From contig CAWJXK010000008.1 in the NCBI GenBank assembly GCA_963846855.1, forward strand, positions 558,001-622,000: a stretch of 64,000 bases of DNA, written 5' to 3'. Source of the stretch: CAIWHR01 sp963846855 (lineage in GTDB: Bacteria > Pseudomonadota > Gammaproteobacteria > Burkholderiales > Casimicrobiaceae). Each line of letters starts with the position of its first letter. Within the stretch, counting starts at the first letter, position 1. Shown here one piece after another: positions 25,489 through 31,989 of the stretch. Below the pieces are notes generated by a model that saw nothing but the letters and a program-made list of their open reading frames with translations, did no database searches and was not told the origin of the DNA. Made by a program: the position numbers and the translations under genes.

Positions 25489-25509
25489 GCAGCCCATTGG
25501 ATGGGCTGC
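25489..25509. terminator. Hairpin between convergent genes
   Basis: A perfect 9-base-pair stem, GCAGCCCAT / ATGGGCTGC with loop TGG, lies between the ends of the DUF3313 gene and the opposing gene. It lacks a T-run on either side, so it may act as a bidirectional block or protect 3' ends rather than be a classic intrinsic terminator. Confidence 0.5.
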
Positions 25510-25521
25510 AAAGTCGGCGAG

Positions 25522-26055
25522 TCACTTCAGCCGGGAAACCTTGACGAGTCCGTTCCTTCCTTCGATCGTCAGGTTGTAGCTCCCGAGGACGCCGGTTTCG
25601 ATGGTGACTTTCATCGCCACGCCCTGAGGCAGCGGCTGCACTTCCGTCCTGTCACTGTCGAGCTGCCTCCAGACCTGGCCGTTTTCCAGGATGAAGACGG
25701 CCTTGCCTCGTGCCGTTTTCGCAAATTCGAGCACGGTACCGGTGATCTGGGTCACTTCGCCCGGGCCGGGCTCGGGCGCCGGCTTGCCGAAATCCTCGGG
25801 CTTGGTCACCGGGGCCGGTTTCGAAAAGCCGAACCAGTCCAGCAGGCTTTTCTCCTTCGCCTGGGGCGGTGTCGGCACCGGTGCGGCGAGGGCGGCCTTG
25901 CCGCGTACGGTGGCCGCGTCGAAGCATTCGAGCCGTTTCGCCGTGTCGGCGATATCCGCGCATTTCACGAAGTCGGCGAGTGCGTCGCGCGTGGCATCGG
26001 CATGCGCTGTCCCGGCCGTGAGTACGAGGATCGAAGCAAGAAGGAACGTTCGCAT
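25522..26055 (-). CDS. Exported protein of unknown function
   Basis: A 177-residue protein with a signal peptide (MRTFLLASILVLTAGTAHA). The mature N-terminus has a CADIADTAKRLECFDAAT pattern; two cysteines spaced like this followed by RLxCFD occur in several exported families, including type VI secretion accessory proteins of the VasI type. A Pro-rich linker leads to a small beta domain (TGTVLEFAKTARGKAVFILE, GQVWRQLDSD). No type VI secretion genes are nearby, so I do not assign that role. It is convergent with the DUF3313 gene. Confidence 0.6.
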   Translation of the reverse strand: MRTFLLASILVLTAGTAHADATRDALADFVKCADIADTAKRLECFDAATVRGKAALAAPVPTPPQAKEKSLLDWFGFSKPAPVTKPEDFGKPAPEPGPGEVTQITGTVLEFAKTARGKAVFILENGQVWRQLDSDRTEVQPLPQGVAMKVTIETGVLGSYNLTIEGRNGLVKVSRLK

Positions 26056-26412
26056 CAGGGATTCCTTGCGATCTCGAAGGATGTTGAAACCGCGTCGCCA
26101 TGGCGGCTTCGCGTGCGGCCGCCCGCCCGAATTACATCACGGAATTCGCGCGCCAGCAGGTCGGTTGTCGGCGGGATCGCGGAAAACCGCCGGCGCGCGG
26201 GCGAATCCATCGCCACCGCGGCGCCGATGTGCTAAAAGACACATGGCTCCGCGGGGGGTCCGGGGGCCGGGGGAAATATCCGCATGCTGCCGGTCGCGCG
26301 ATGGTCGTCGCGGCAGACCCGCCCGGGTCGATGCGCCGACACCGATCGGCGCGGCCGCGTCGGCGAATGCGCGGGCCGGTCAGGGAATCGCAACGACACC
26401 ATGGGGACGACG
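26056..26412. other. Divergent intergenic region with no recognised element
   Basis: These 357 bases separate two divergent exported-protein genes. A G-rich run (about 26251-26275) precedes the right-hand gene. I found no good promoter, operator palindrome or small gene; the open frames here look like chance products of high GC. Confidence 0.4.
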
Positions 26413-26886
26413 ATGAAGAGAACTCTGGCCGCCGTTTTTGTTGCCGCCACCATGCTCGCAACACCGCTCGCCGGAGCTGCGGACAACGCCCCGGCGAATG
26501 ACCTGCAGGCGCTGAAGAAGGCCGTCAAGGCCGACAAGAAGGCCTATGTCGCCTCGGTGCTCAACCTGACGCCGGCCGAGGCCAAGAAATTTTGGCCGAT
26601 ATACGATGCGTACCAGCTCGACACCGACCTGGCCAATCGCAAACGGAACACGGCGCTCGAGGGGCTGATCGCGCGCGACCGGCCGATGTCGGACCTGTAC
26701 GCGAAACAGCTCGCCAACGAGCTCATCAGCGCCGACGAGACCGAAGTCAGGGCACGGCGGAAGATGCAGAACAAGCTGATGCGGGCGTTGCCGCCGAAGA
26801 AGGCCGCGCGCTACCTGCAGGTGGAGTCGCAGATCCGCGCGATGCAGCTCTACACGATCGCCGAAGCGTTCCCGCTGGTCCAATAG
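26413..26886 (+). CDS. Small exported helical protein (Spy/CpxP-like in appearance)
   Basis: About 157 residues from ATG 26413; ATG 26401, four codons longer, is also possible. The signal peptide runs to about LAGAADN. The rest is predicted helical and contains LTPAEAKKFWPIYDAY, the kind of LTxxQxxxFWPxY helix seen in Spy-like and related periplasmic proteins, followed by charged helices rich in Arg and Lys (VRARRKMQNKLMRALPPKKA). It could bind or hold unfolded proteins, but the family is not certain. It precedes the exb/tonB genes by about 400 bases. Confidence 0.6.
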   Translation: MKRTLAAVFVAATMLATPLAGAADNAPANDLQALKKAVKADKKAYVASVLNLTPAEAKKFWPIYDAYQLDTDLANRKRNTALEGLIARDRPMSDLYAKQLANELISADETEVRARRKMQNKLMRALPPKKAARYLQVESQIRAMQLYTIAEAFPLVQ

Positions 26887-26981
26887 CGACGTACCCCGCC
26901 CGGTTCCGCGGCAATGTCCCGCACCGTCTCCGGTGGACTCGACCCGCGGCCGGCCCGACAGGCGCCGCCGATATGGCCGGG

Positions 26982-27010
26982 TTGGACAACGACTGGCGAT
27001 CGTGTAAAAT
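26982..27010 (+). promoter_or_regulatory. Sigma-70-type promoter of the exbB-exbD-tonB operon
   Basis: TTGGAC (26982-26987) and TAAAAT (27005-27010) are separated by exactly 17 bases, a close match to the TTGACA-N17-TATAAT consensus. Transcription would begin near 27017 and leave a leader of about 270 bases before exbB. The stretch from 26887 to 27288 otherwise contains no convincing gene. Confidence 0.65.
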
Positions 27011-27031
27011 CCCGCGGTTTTCCGACGAAGC

Positions 27032-27057
27032 TTGGCCCCGCCACACTGCGGGGCCAA
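27032..27057 (+). other. Strong leader hairpin upstream of exbB
   Basis: TTGGCCCCG and CGGGGCCAA form a nine-base-pair stem with an eight-base loop, starting about 15 bases after the predicted transcription start. It is followed by a T-rich but interrupted stretch (ATGTGTTTTGGTGTTTT). It may be an attenuator, a stabilising 5' hairpin or part of a small RNA. No known riboswitch core could be recognised. Confidence 0.45.
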
Positions 27058-27288
27058 TGTGTTTTGGTGTTTTCGCCCTCACGCCTCCGCATTTCCCCGG
27101 AGGCCGTTTCTTGGGGTGGCGTAGCCACGGCGCAACTGGCAGTGCCGGGCGCATCCGGGGATCAGGGTGCGAGCAAACAACAGCCTGCCTGGCGGCCGGC
27201 GGATTACCCTCCGCCGACGCGTGCATCGTCCGAACTGTCGGTCCGTAACCCGGTTTTCTGACTGAATCGTTTATTGCCTGGAGACACC

Positions 27289-28155
27289 ATGCTGAAGATG
27301 ACCCGATTGGCCACCTTGGCCGCGGTCCTGTCCCTCGCCGCGACCCTGACGGCCCTGCCGCAGGTCGCTGAGGCGCAGGCGCAACCCGCCGCCGCGCCGG
27401 CCGCTGCCGCGCCCGCCGAGCCTGCTGCCGCAGCACCTGCCGCGCCCGCGCCGGCTGCCGGCCCCTCGATGCGCGCGACCGAAGTGGTCGACAATCCGTA
27501 CGGCCTCGAGGCCCTTTGGCGGGGCGGCGACATCGTCGCGCGGTTTACGCTGGGGATCCTCGTCGTCATGTCGATGGGCAGCTGGTACATCATCATCACC
27601 AAGGTGTACGAGCAATACAAGATGAACAAGCACGCGCGCCAGGCTGAGAAGACATTCTGGAGTGCGCCGTCGGTGGTCAAGGGGGCCGAGGGCCTGAAGA
27701 AGAACAGCCCGTTCCGCTACATCGCCGAAACCGGCATCGAAGCGTCGCACAAGCACACCGGTCTGCTCGAGAGAGTCAACATGAACGAATGGATCACGAT
27801 GTCGATTCAGCGCGCGATCGACAACGTGGCAAGCCGCACGCAGGATGGCCTCGCGTTTCTCGCCACCGTGGGCTCGACCGCGCCGTTCGTCGGGCTGTTC
27901 GGCACGGTCTGGGGGATCTATCACGCGTTGACGGCGATCGGCATCGCCGGACAGGCGTCGATCGACAAGGTCGCGGGTCCGGTGGGCGAAGCGCTGATCA
28001 TGACGGCCTTCGGTCTTGCCGTCGCGGTTCCCGCCGTGCTCGGGTACAACTGGCTCGTTCGCCGCAACAAGTCGGCGCTCGACAACGTGCGCGGCTTCGG
28101 CGCCGACCTGCACGCCGTTCTCCTTTCAGCGCCGAGTCCGGCAGTGCGGGGCTGA
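27289..28155 (+). CDS. exbB: ExbB-like MotA/TolQ/ExbB proton channel protein
   Basis: A 288-residue inner-membrane protein that forms the proton channel energising TonB. It belongs to the longer ExbB type: a signal-like N-terminus (to about residue 29), an Ala/Pro linker (residues 30-60), then a first membrane helix (FTLGILVVMSMGSWYIIITK) and two more near FLATVGSTAPFVGLFGTVWG and IMTAFGLAVAVPAVLGYNW. The family signature TVGSTAPFVGLFGTVWGI is intact. GGAGA precedes the ATG. Three bases separate it from exbD. Confidence 0.92.
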   Translation: MLKMTRLATLAAVLSLAATLTALPQVAEAQAQPAAAPAAAAPAEPAAAAPAAPAPAAGPSMRATEVVDNPYGLEALWRGGDIVARFTLGILVVMSMGSWYIIITKVYEQYKMNKHARQAEKTFWSAPSVVKGAEGLKKNSPFRYIAETGIEASHKHTGLLERVNMNEWITMSIQRAIDNVASRTQDGLAFLATVGSTAPFVGLFGTVWGIYHALTAIGIAGQASIDKVAGPVGEALIMTAFGLAVAVPAVLGYNWLVRRNKSALDNVRGFGADLHAVLLSAPSPAVRG

Positions 28156-28158
28156 ACC

Positions 28159-28590
28159 ATGTCCATGAGCGTCGGGCCGCCGGAGGGTGGCGGCGACGAA
28201 ACCATCTCGACGATCAACACCACGCCGCTGGTCGACGTGATGCTGGTGCTGCTGATCATCTTCCTGATCACGATCCCGGTCGTCACGACGTCGATCCCGG
28301 TGCAGCTGCCGAAGGAGCGCAACGAGATCCGCGAGACGAAGCCCGAGAACATCGTGATCTCGGTCGACGCGGCGGGCCGCATCTACTGGAACGAACTGCA
28401 GATCCAGTCCACGCAGGCGTTGATCGACCGCCTCAAGAAGGTCTCGGTGCTGACGCCGCAGCCGGAGGTCCAGATCCGCGGTGACGGCACCGGGCGCTAC
28501 GACGGCGTCGGCCGCGTGATCTACGCATGCCAGCGCGCCGGCATCGCCAAGGTCGGATTCATCACCGAGCCGCCGGTGCGCGGCGGATGA
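28159..28590 (+). CDS. exbD: ExbD-like biopolymer transport protein (first copy)
   Basis: A 143-residue protein with one N-terminal membrane helix. The conserved INTTPLVDVMLVLLIIFLIT contains the membrane-embedded Asp (in LVDVML) needed for proton-driven work. The periplasmic domain ends near the C-terminus with YACQRAGIAKVGFITEP. It forms the stator with ExbB and TonB. The start follows exbB after three bases. Confidence 0.92.
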   Translation: MSMSVGPPEGGGDETISTINTTPLVDVMLVLLIIFLITIPVVTTSIPVQLPKERNEIRETKPENIVISVDAAGRIYWNELQIQSTQALIDRLKKVSVLTPQPEVQIRGDGTGRYDGVGRVIYACQRAGIAKVGFITEPPVRGG

Positions 28591-28614
28591 CCGCAACAGC
28601 ATGAGGAACCGCGC

Positions 28615-29046
28615 ATGAGCATGAGCGTAGGCGCAAGCAATTCGCCGGAGCCGGAAGTCATGATGGACATCAACACGACGCCGCTGATCGACGTCATGCT
28701 GGTGCTGCTCGTCATGCTGATCATCACGATCCCGATCCAGCTGCACGCAGTCAATCTCAACATGCCGACCGGCAATCCGCCGCCGCCGCTCACGCCGCCG
28801 GAAGTGCTCAACGTCGATGTCGACGGCGACGGCCGGATCTGGTGGAACGGCGAGATCGTCCCGGATCGGACGGCGCTCGAGACACGGCTCAAGGAGGCCG
28901 CCGGCCAGGCCGTCCAGCCGGAGCTGCATCTGCGCCCCGACAAGAACGCCAAGTACGAAATCGTTGCCGCGGTGATGGCGTCGTCGCAGCGGCTCGGACT
29001 CACCAAGATCGGCCTGGTCGGCAGCGAGCAGTTCGTGAACGAGTAG
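28615..29046 (+). CDS. exbD: ExbD-like biopolymer transport protein (second copy)
   Basis: A second ExbD of equal length, 24 bases after the first. It keeps DINTTPLIDVMLVLLVMLII with the membrane Asp, but the periplasmic part differs clearly from the first copy (Pro-rich NPPPPLTPPEVL). Paired, divergent ExbD proteins are common in operons with the long ExbB type and may form a mixed stator. AGGAA lies upstream of the ATG. Confidence 0.92.
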   Translation: MSMSVGASNSPEPEVMMDINTTPLIDVMLVLLVMLIITIPIQLHAVNLNMPTGNPPPPLTPPEVLNVDVDGDGRIWWNGEIVPDRTALETRLKEAAGQAVQPELHLRPDKNAKYEIVAAVMASSQRLGLTKIGLVGSEQFVNE

Positions 29047-29087
29047 CAGGCAGCGGCACCAAGGCGCGGCACTGGAGTCAAATACAG

Positions 29088-29723
29088 ATGGACTACGCAC
29101 GGCAGCAAAGAGACCCGACCCGCCACGCGATCGGGATCACGTTCGTCGTATTGCTTCACCTTTTCGTGATCTACGCGCTCGTCACCGGGCTCGCGCGGAA
29201 GGCCGTCGAGGTGATCAAGAAGCCGCTCACCGCGACGATCATCGAGGAGCTCAAGGCGCCGCCGCCTCCGCCGCCGCCGCCGAAGAAGATCGTCGAGGCG
29301 CCGAAGCAGAAGCCGGTGGAGACCTACGTCCCGCCGCCGGACGTTCCGGTCGTGTCGACCGACACGGCGCCGGTGATCTCCGCGGTGACCGCGACGCCCC
29401 CGACCGAGCCGCACATAATCGCGCCGCCGCCCCCGCCCCCGCCGCCGCCCAAGCCCGCGATTCGGCGCGGTGTAACGCGCATCGCCGGTGAAAGTCCGGA
29501 GTATCCGACGGCGGCCATCAAGGACAACATCACCAAGGGCAAGGTCGTCGCGCGTCTCCAGATTGATGAGCAGGGCAACGTTACCGATGTGACGATTGTC
29601 AGCGCCCAACCGGCGAGATATTTCGACCGTGCAGTCATCATGGCGCTGAAGACCTGGAAATTCCGCGCGGAAGGCGAAAAGTACGTCGGTGAGGTCGATG
29701 TCAACTTTACGCTTAAGGATTGA
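29088..29723 (+). CDS. tonB: TonB-family energy transducer
   Basis: A 211-residue protein: short cytoplasmic N-terminus, one membrane helix (ITFVVLLHLFVIYALVTGLA), a proline-rich spacer (about residues 55-125, with runs of eight to nine Pro) and a C-terminal TonB domain (YPTAAIKDNITKGKVVARLQ, ALKTWKFRAEG). It transmits proton-motive energy from ExbBD to outer-membrane receptors, probably including the one at 15905. ATG 29088 was chosen because it begins directly before the membrane helix. A strong terminator follows. Confidence 0.92.
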   Translation: MDYARQQRDPTRHAIGITFVVLLHLFVIYALVTGLARKAVEVIKKPLTATIIEELKAPPPPPPPPKKIVEAPKQKPVETYVPPPDVPVVSTDTAPVISAVTATPPTEPHIIAPPPPPPPPPKPAIRRGVTRIAGESPEYPTAAIKDNITKGKVVARLQIDEQGNVTDVTIVSAQPARYFDRAVIMALKTWKFRAEGEKYVGEVDVNFTLKD

Positions 29724-29738
29724 CGCGACGGACGATGC

Positions 29739-29776
29739 AATGAAGAACGGCCGCCCGCGGGCGGCCGTTCTTCATT
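29739..29776. terminator. Bidirectional terminator after tonB
   Basis: The 38 bases form a perfect palindrome of 19 pairs (AATGAAGAACGGCCGCCCG and its complement), with AAT/ATT ends that give short A and T runs on both strands. It separates the convergent tonB and anti-sigma-like genes and could stop transcription from both sides. Confidence 0.85.
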
Positions 29777-29789
29777 CCAATCCGCGCGT

Positions 29790-30152
29790 TCAGTCGTGCT
29801 TCAGCGCGAAGGCGGCGGCCGCCCACGTCGCGGCGCCCAGCATAACCACTCCCGCGACGATCTGCGCCGTCGACACCGGATGCACGAATACGCGGGCGAC
29901 CTCGTGCACGATGTCGATCGCGGTGCCGGGCAATGCGAGTGCGATGCCGATGCCCGCCGCGCCCCACAGGACGCCCAGCACCGGCTTGCGCCATGCCGGC
30001 AGTGTCGCGGGCGCCGGCAGGCCGGCCATCACCCGGGCGGTGAAGCCGTCATCGTCGAGGTAGCCGGCTCGGTGCGCGAGGCCGTCCTGGCGCAACGCCG
30101 CGTCGAGCCAGTCGTCGCCGGCGTCGCTTGCAGTGATGAGGCAGTCGGTCAT
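29790..30152 (-). CDS. Small membrane protein downstream of a sigma factor (possible anti-sigma factor)
   Basis: A 120-residue protein with a soluble N-terminus (DAGDDWLDAALRQDGLAHRA) and two predicted membrane helices (about residues 62-83 and 95-118), ending in the Lys/His tail ALKHD. It starts 13 bases after the sigma factor gene ends, with GGAGCG upstream of ATG 30152. The position and topology fit an ECF anti-sigma factor, although no zinc-binding anti-sigma motif is present, so this remains inference. Confidence 0.6.
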   Translation of the reverse strand: MTDCLITASDAGDDWLDAALRQDGLAHRAGYLDDDGFTARVMAGLPAPATLPAWRKPVLGVLWGAAGIGIALALPGTAIDIVHEVARVFVHPVSTAQIVAGVVMLGAATWAAAAFALKHD

Positions 30153-30165
30153 GTTTCGCTCCGCT

Positions 30166-30741
30166 CTATTCGGGCGCCCACGCACCCAGTCGGGCCTTCA
30201 GCTTCTGCTTGGCCCGCAGAATGTGCGTCTTCACGGTTCCGACGGGACAGCTCAGCACCCACGCAGCCTCCTCGTGCGACAGGTCATTATGGTAGCACTG
30301 GATGATGGCGGCGCGCTCCGCGTCGGTCAGCACGGCCATCGCGCGCTCCATGTCGATCCGAAGCCCCGTCCCCGCGGCGTGGTCGCTCTCGCCGCCGGCC
30401 GATTCACCGGCATCGTCCGGATCCTCGTCGGGCACCTGTTCGGTCCGGTCGCCGATGAGTTCCTCCTTGCGCCGCCGCGCATGGGCCAGGAATGCGTTGG
30501 TCGCGATGCGGTAGAGCCACGTCGAGAACTGCGCTTCCTGGCGGAACGACTTGATGTTGCGGTAAGCGAGCATGAACGTGTCCTGGGAGAGGTCGTCGGC
30601 GAGCGCGTGGTTGCCGGCGGTGAGCCGCCGCAAGGTCGCACGGACCGCCGACTGGTGCCGGCGCACGAGCTCCGAGAAGGCATGCCGGTCATCGACGACG
30701 ACGACTCTGGCGATAAGTTCGGCATCGCTGACCGGCGGCAT
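30166..30741 (-). CDS. ECF-type RNA polymerase sigma factor
   Basis: A 191-residue sigma factor. Region 2 is seen in SQDTFMLAYRNIKSFRQEAQ and FSTWLYRIATNAFLAHARRR; region 4 in DAERAAIIQCYHNDLSHEEA and VGTVKTHILRAKQKLKARL. A charged linker (about residues 95-125) joins them. ATG 30741 is favoured; upstream in-frame codons overlap the previous gene. It would direct RNA polymerase to a small regulon, often for envelope stress. It lies between a DUF6249-like gene and the putative anti-sigma gene, all on the minus strand. Confidence 0.88.
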   Translation of the reverse strand: MPPVSDAELIARVVVVDDRHAFSELVRRHQSAVRATLRRLTAGNHALADDLSQDTFMLAYRNIKSFRQEAQFSTWLYRIATNAFLAHARRRKEELIGDRTEQVPDEDPDDAGESAGGESDHAAGTGLRIDMERAMAVLTDAERAAIIQCYHNDLSHEEAAWVLSCPVGTVKTHILRAKQKLKARLGAWAPE

Positions 30742-30748
30742 CGGTGGA

Positions 30749-31699
30749 TCATGCGCTTCCGTTCGTCCCGGCGGGCGGACCGACCGGCGGCGCGGTGCCC
30801 GCGGCCGTGCCGGCGGGAGCAAGCTGCCGCTCCTCGAACCACCAGAGGATGAGATAACCAACGCCGACGAAGAGGAGCACGAGCCCGACGCTGTTGGGCG
30901 TTCCGTCGTCGAGGATTGAAAAGAAGGTGAGGCCGAGGCCGAATCCGGCGAGGATCACGCCCTTGCGCAGGTCGGACCAGGCGGCGCGGCGGCGAATCTG
31001 TTTCGCCTGCTCGTAGAGCGGCGCACTGGCCGGCCCGGCCGAAATCGCGGCCGCAGCGTTGCCGCCGGCGAGCGCGCCCAGCGCCTCGGCCGGAGGAACG
31101 ATGCCCTTCTCGGCGAGTTTCAGCATCGTTTCGTTCAGCATCCTGGCTTTGCGCATGCGATACCAGAGGATGAGGCCGATGGCGAGGACCGGCGACAGGA
31201 ACACGACCGCGACGATTGCGACGACCATGAACGCGAGCCCCGGCTCGGTGTGCGCGAATTCGTCGAACGAGTTGTACTCGTGCTCGTCGCCGAAGACGCC
31301 GACGCGAACGTGTTTCTTGCCGTGCTTGCCCGGGCCGATGCCGATGACCGGCCCGCTGTCATCCTCGGCGTTGACGTCGGCGTCGGTCGAGGGGCCGGAC
31401 CCCGATTTCTCGATGGTGACGGTCGAGTTGCCCGCCTTGTCGGTGCTGACGTCGATCTTGGCGGAAACCGACGACTTCGCGTTGGTGTCCTTGGTCGCGG
31501 CCTTGCCGGGTGCGGACGCTGGCGCCGGAGGGACCGGCGTGGCCGGCGCGGCGCCGGCGGCCGGCTTCGCGTCCTGTGCGAACGCCACCGGGCTGCGCGG
31601 CACGAGCCAGACGGTGAGGGCGAGCAGCAACGCCGTGCCCAGGACGAGGCGGCGAAAATGCCTGGTCGGAGCGGAACGGGCCAGGGTGCGGTTATTCAT
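30749..31699 (-). CDS. Exported multi-pass membrane protein with a DUF6249-like domain
   Basis: About 316 residues. A signal or first helix (RRLVLGTALLLALTVWLVP) is followed by an Ala/Pro linker and an acidic region with DVSTDKAGNSTVTIEKSGSG, then three more membrane helices: MVVAIVAVVFLSPVLAIGLI, and two near the C-terminus (ILAGFGLGLTFFSILDD, SVGLVLLFVGVGYLILWWF). The segment between them (LNETMLKLAEKGIVPPAEAL) is typical of DUF6249 membrane proteins. ATG 31699 has GGAG six bases upstream. The sigma factor gene starts seven bases downstream, so the two are probably cotranscribed; it may be a sensor or a target of that regulator. Confidence 0.7.
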   Translation of the reverse strand: MNNRTLARSAPTRHFRRLVLGTALLLALTVWLVPRSPVAFAQDAKPAAGAAPATPVPPAPASAPGKAATKDTNAKSSVSAKIDVSTDKAGNSTVTIEKSGSGPSTDADVNAEDDSGPVIGIGPGKHGKKHVRVGVFGDEHEYNSFDEFAHTEPGLAFMVVAIVAVVFLSPVLAIGLILWYRMRKARMLNETMLKLAEKGIVPPAEALGALAGGNAAAAISAGPASAPLYEQAKQIRRRAAWSDLRKGVILAGFGLGLTFFSILDDGTPNSVGLVLLFVGVGYLILWWFEERQLAPAGTAAGTAPPVGPPAGTNGSA

Positions 31700-31989
31700 G
31701 CGAACTCCGGTTTTGGTGGGCTTCACCGGATTGGATGCGACGAGCGCCCCCTTCGGATTCACCGCGGTTCATGTCCCCAACGGAGCCGGGGCGCGGCGGG
31801 AGCGCGTGCTATATTCCCGAAAACGGCTGGCGAACGCGAAAATGCAGCCTTGGGCATCGTTTTGCAACCTTTTCCGGCTGGAACGGCCGTGCCGGTACAT
31901 CCGGTAAGCTGCAGCCGGCACCGGGCGACGCATTGAACTCTAGTACGAATCCTGCCGGCCGCAGCGGCCGATTCTTCGCCTTCGCCCGG

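Noticed and set aside
25522..26055. Type VI secretion accessory protein (VasI-like)
   Set aside because: Only the short CxxI...RLECFD pattern fits, and there are no type VI genes in the window.
27058..27288. Possible cobalamin-type riboswitch in the exbB leader
   Set aside because: GCCAC- and CTGGC-like pieces are present, but the conserved B12-box order could not be matched by eye.
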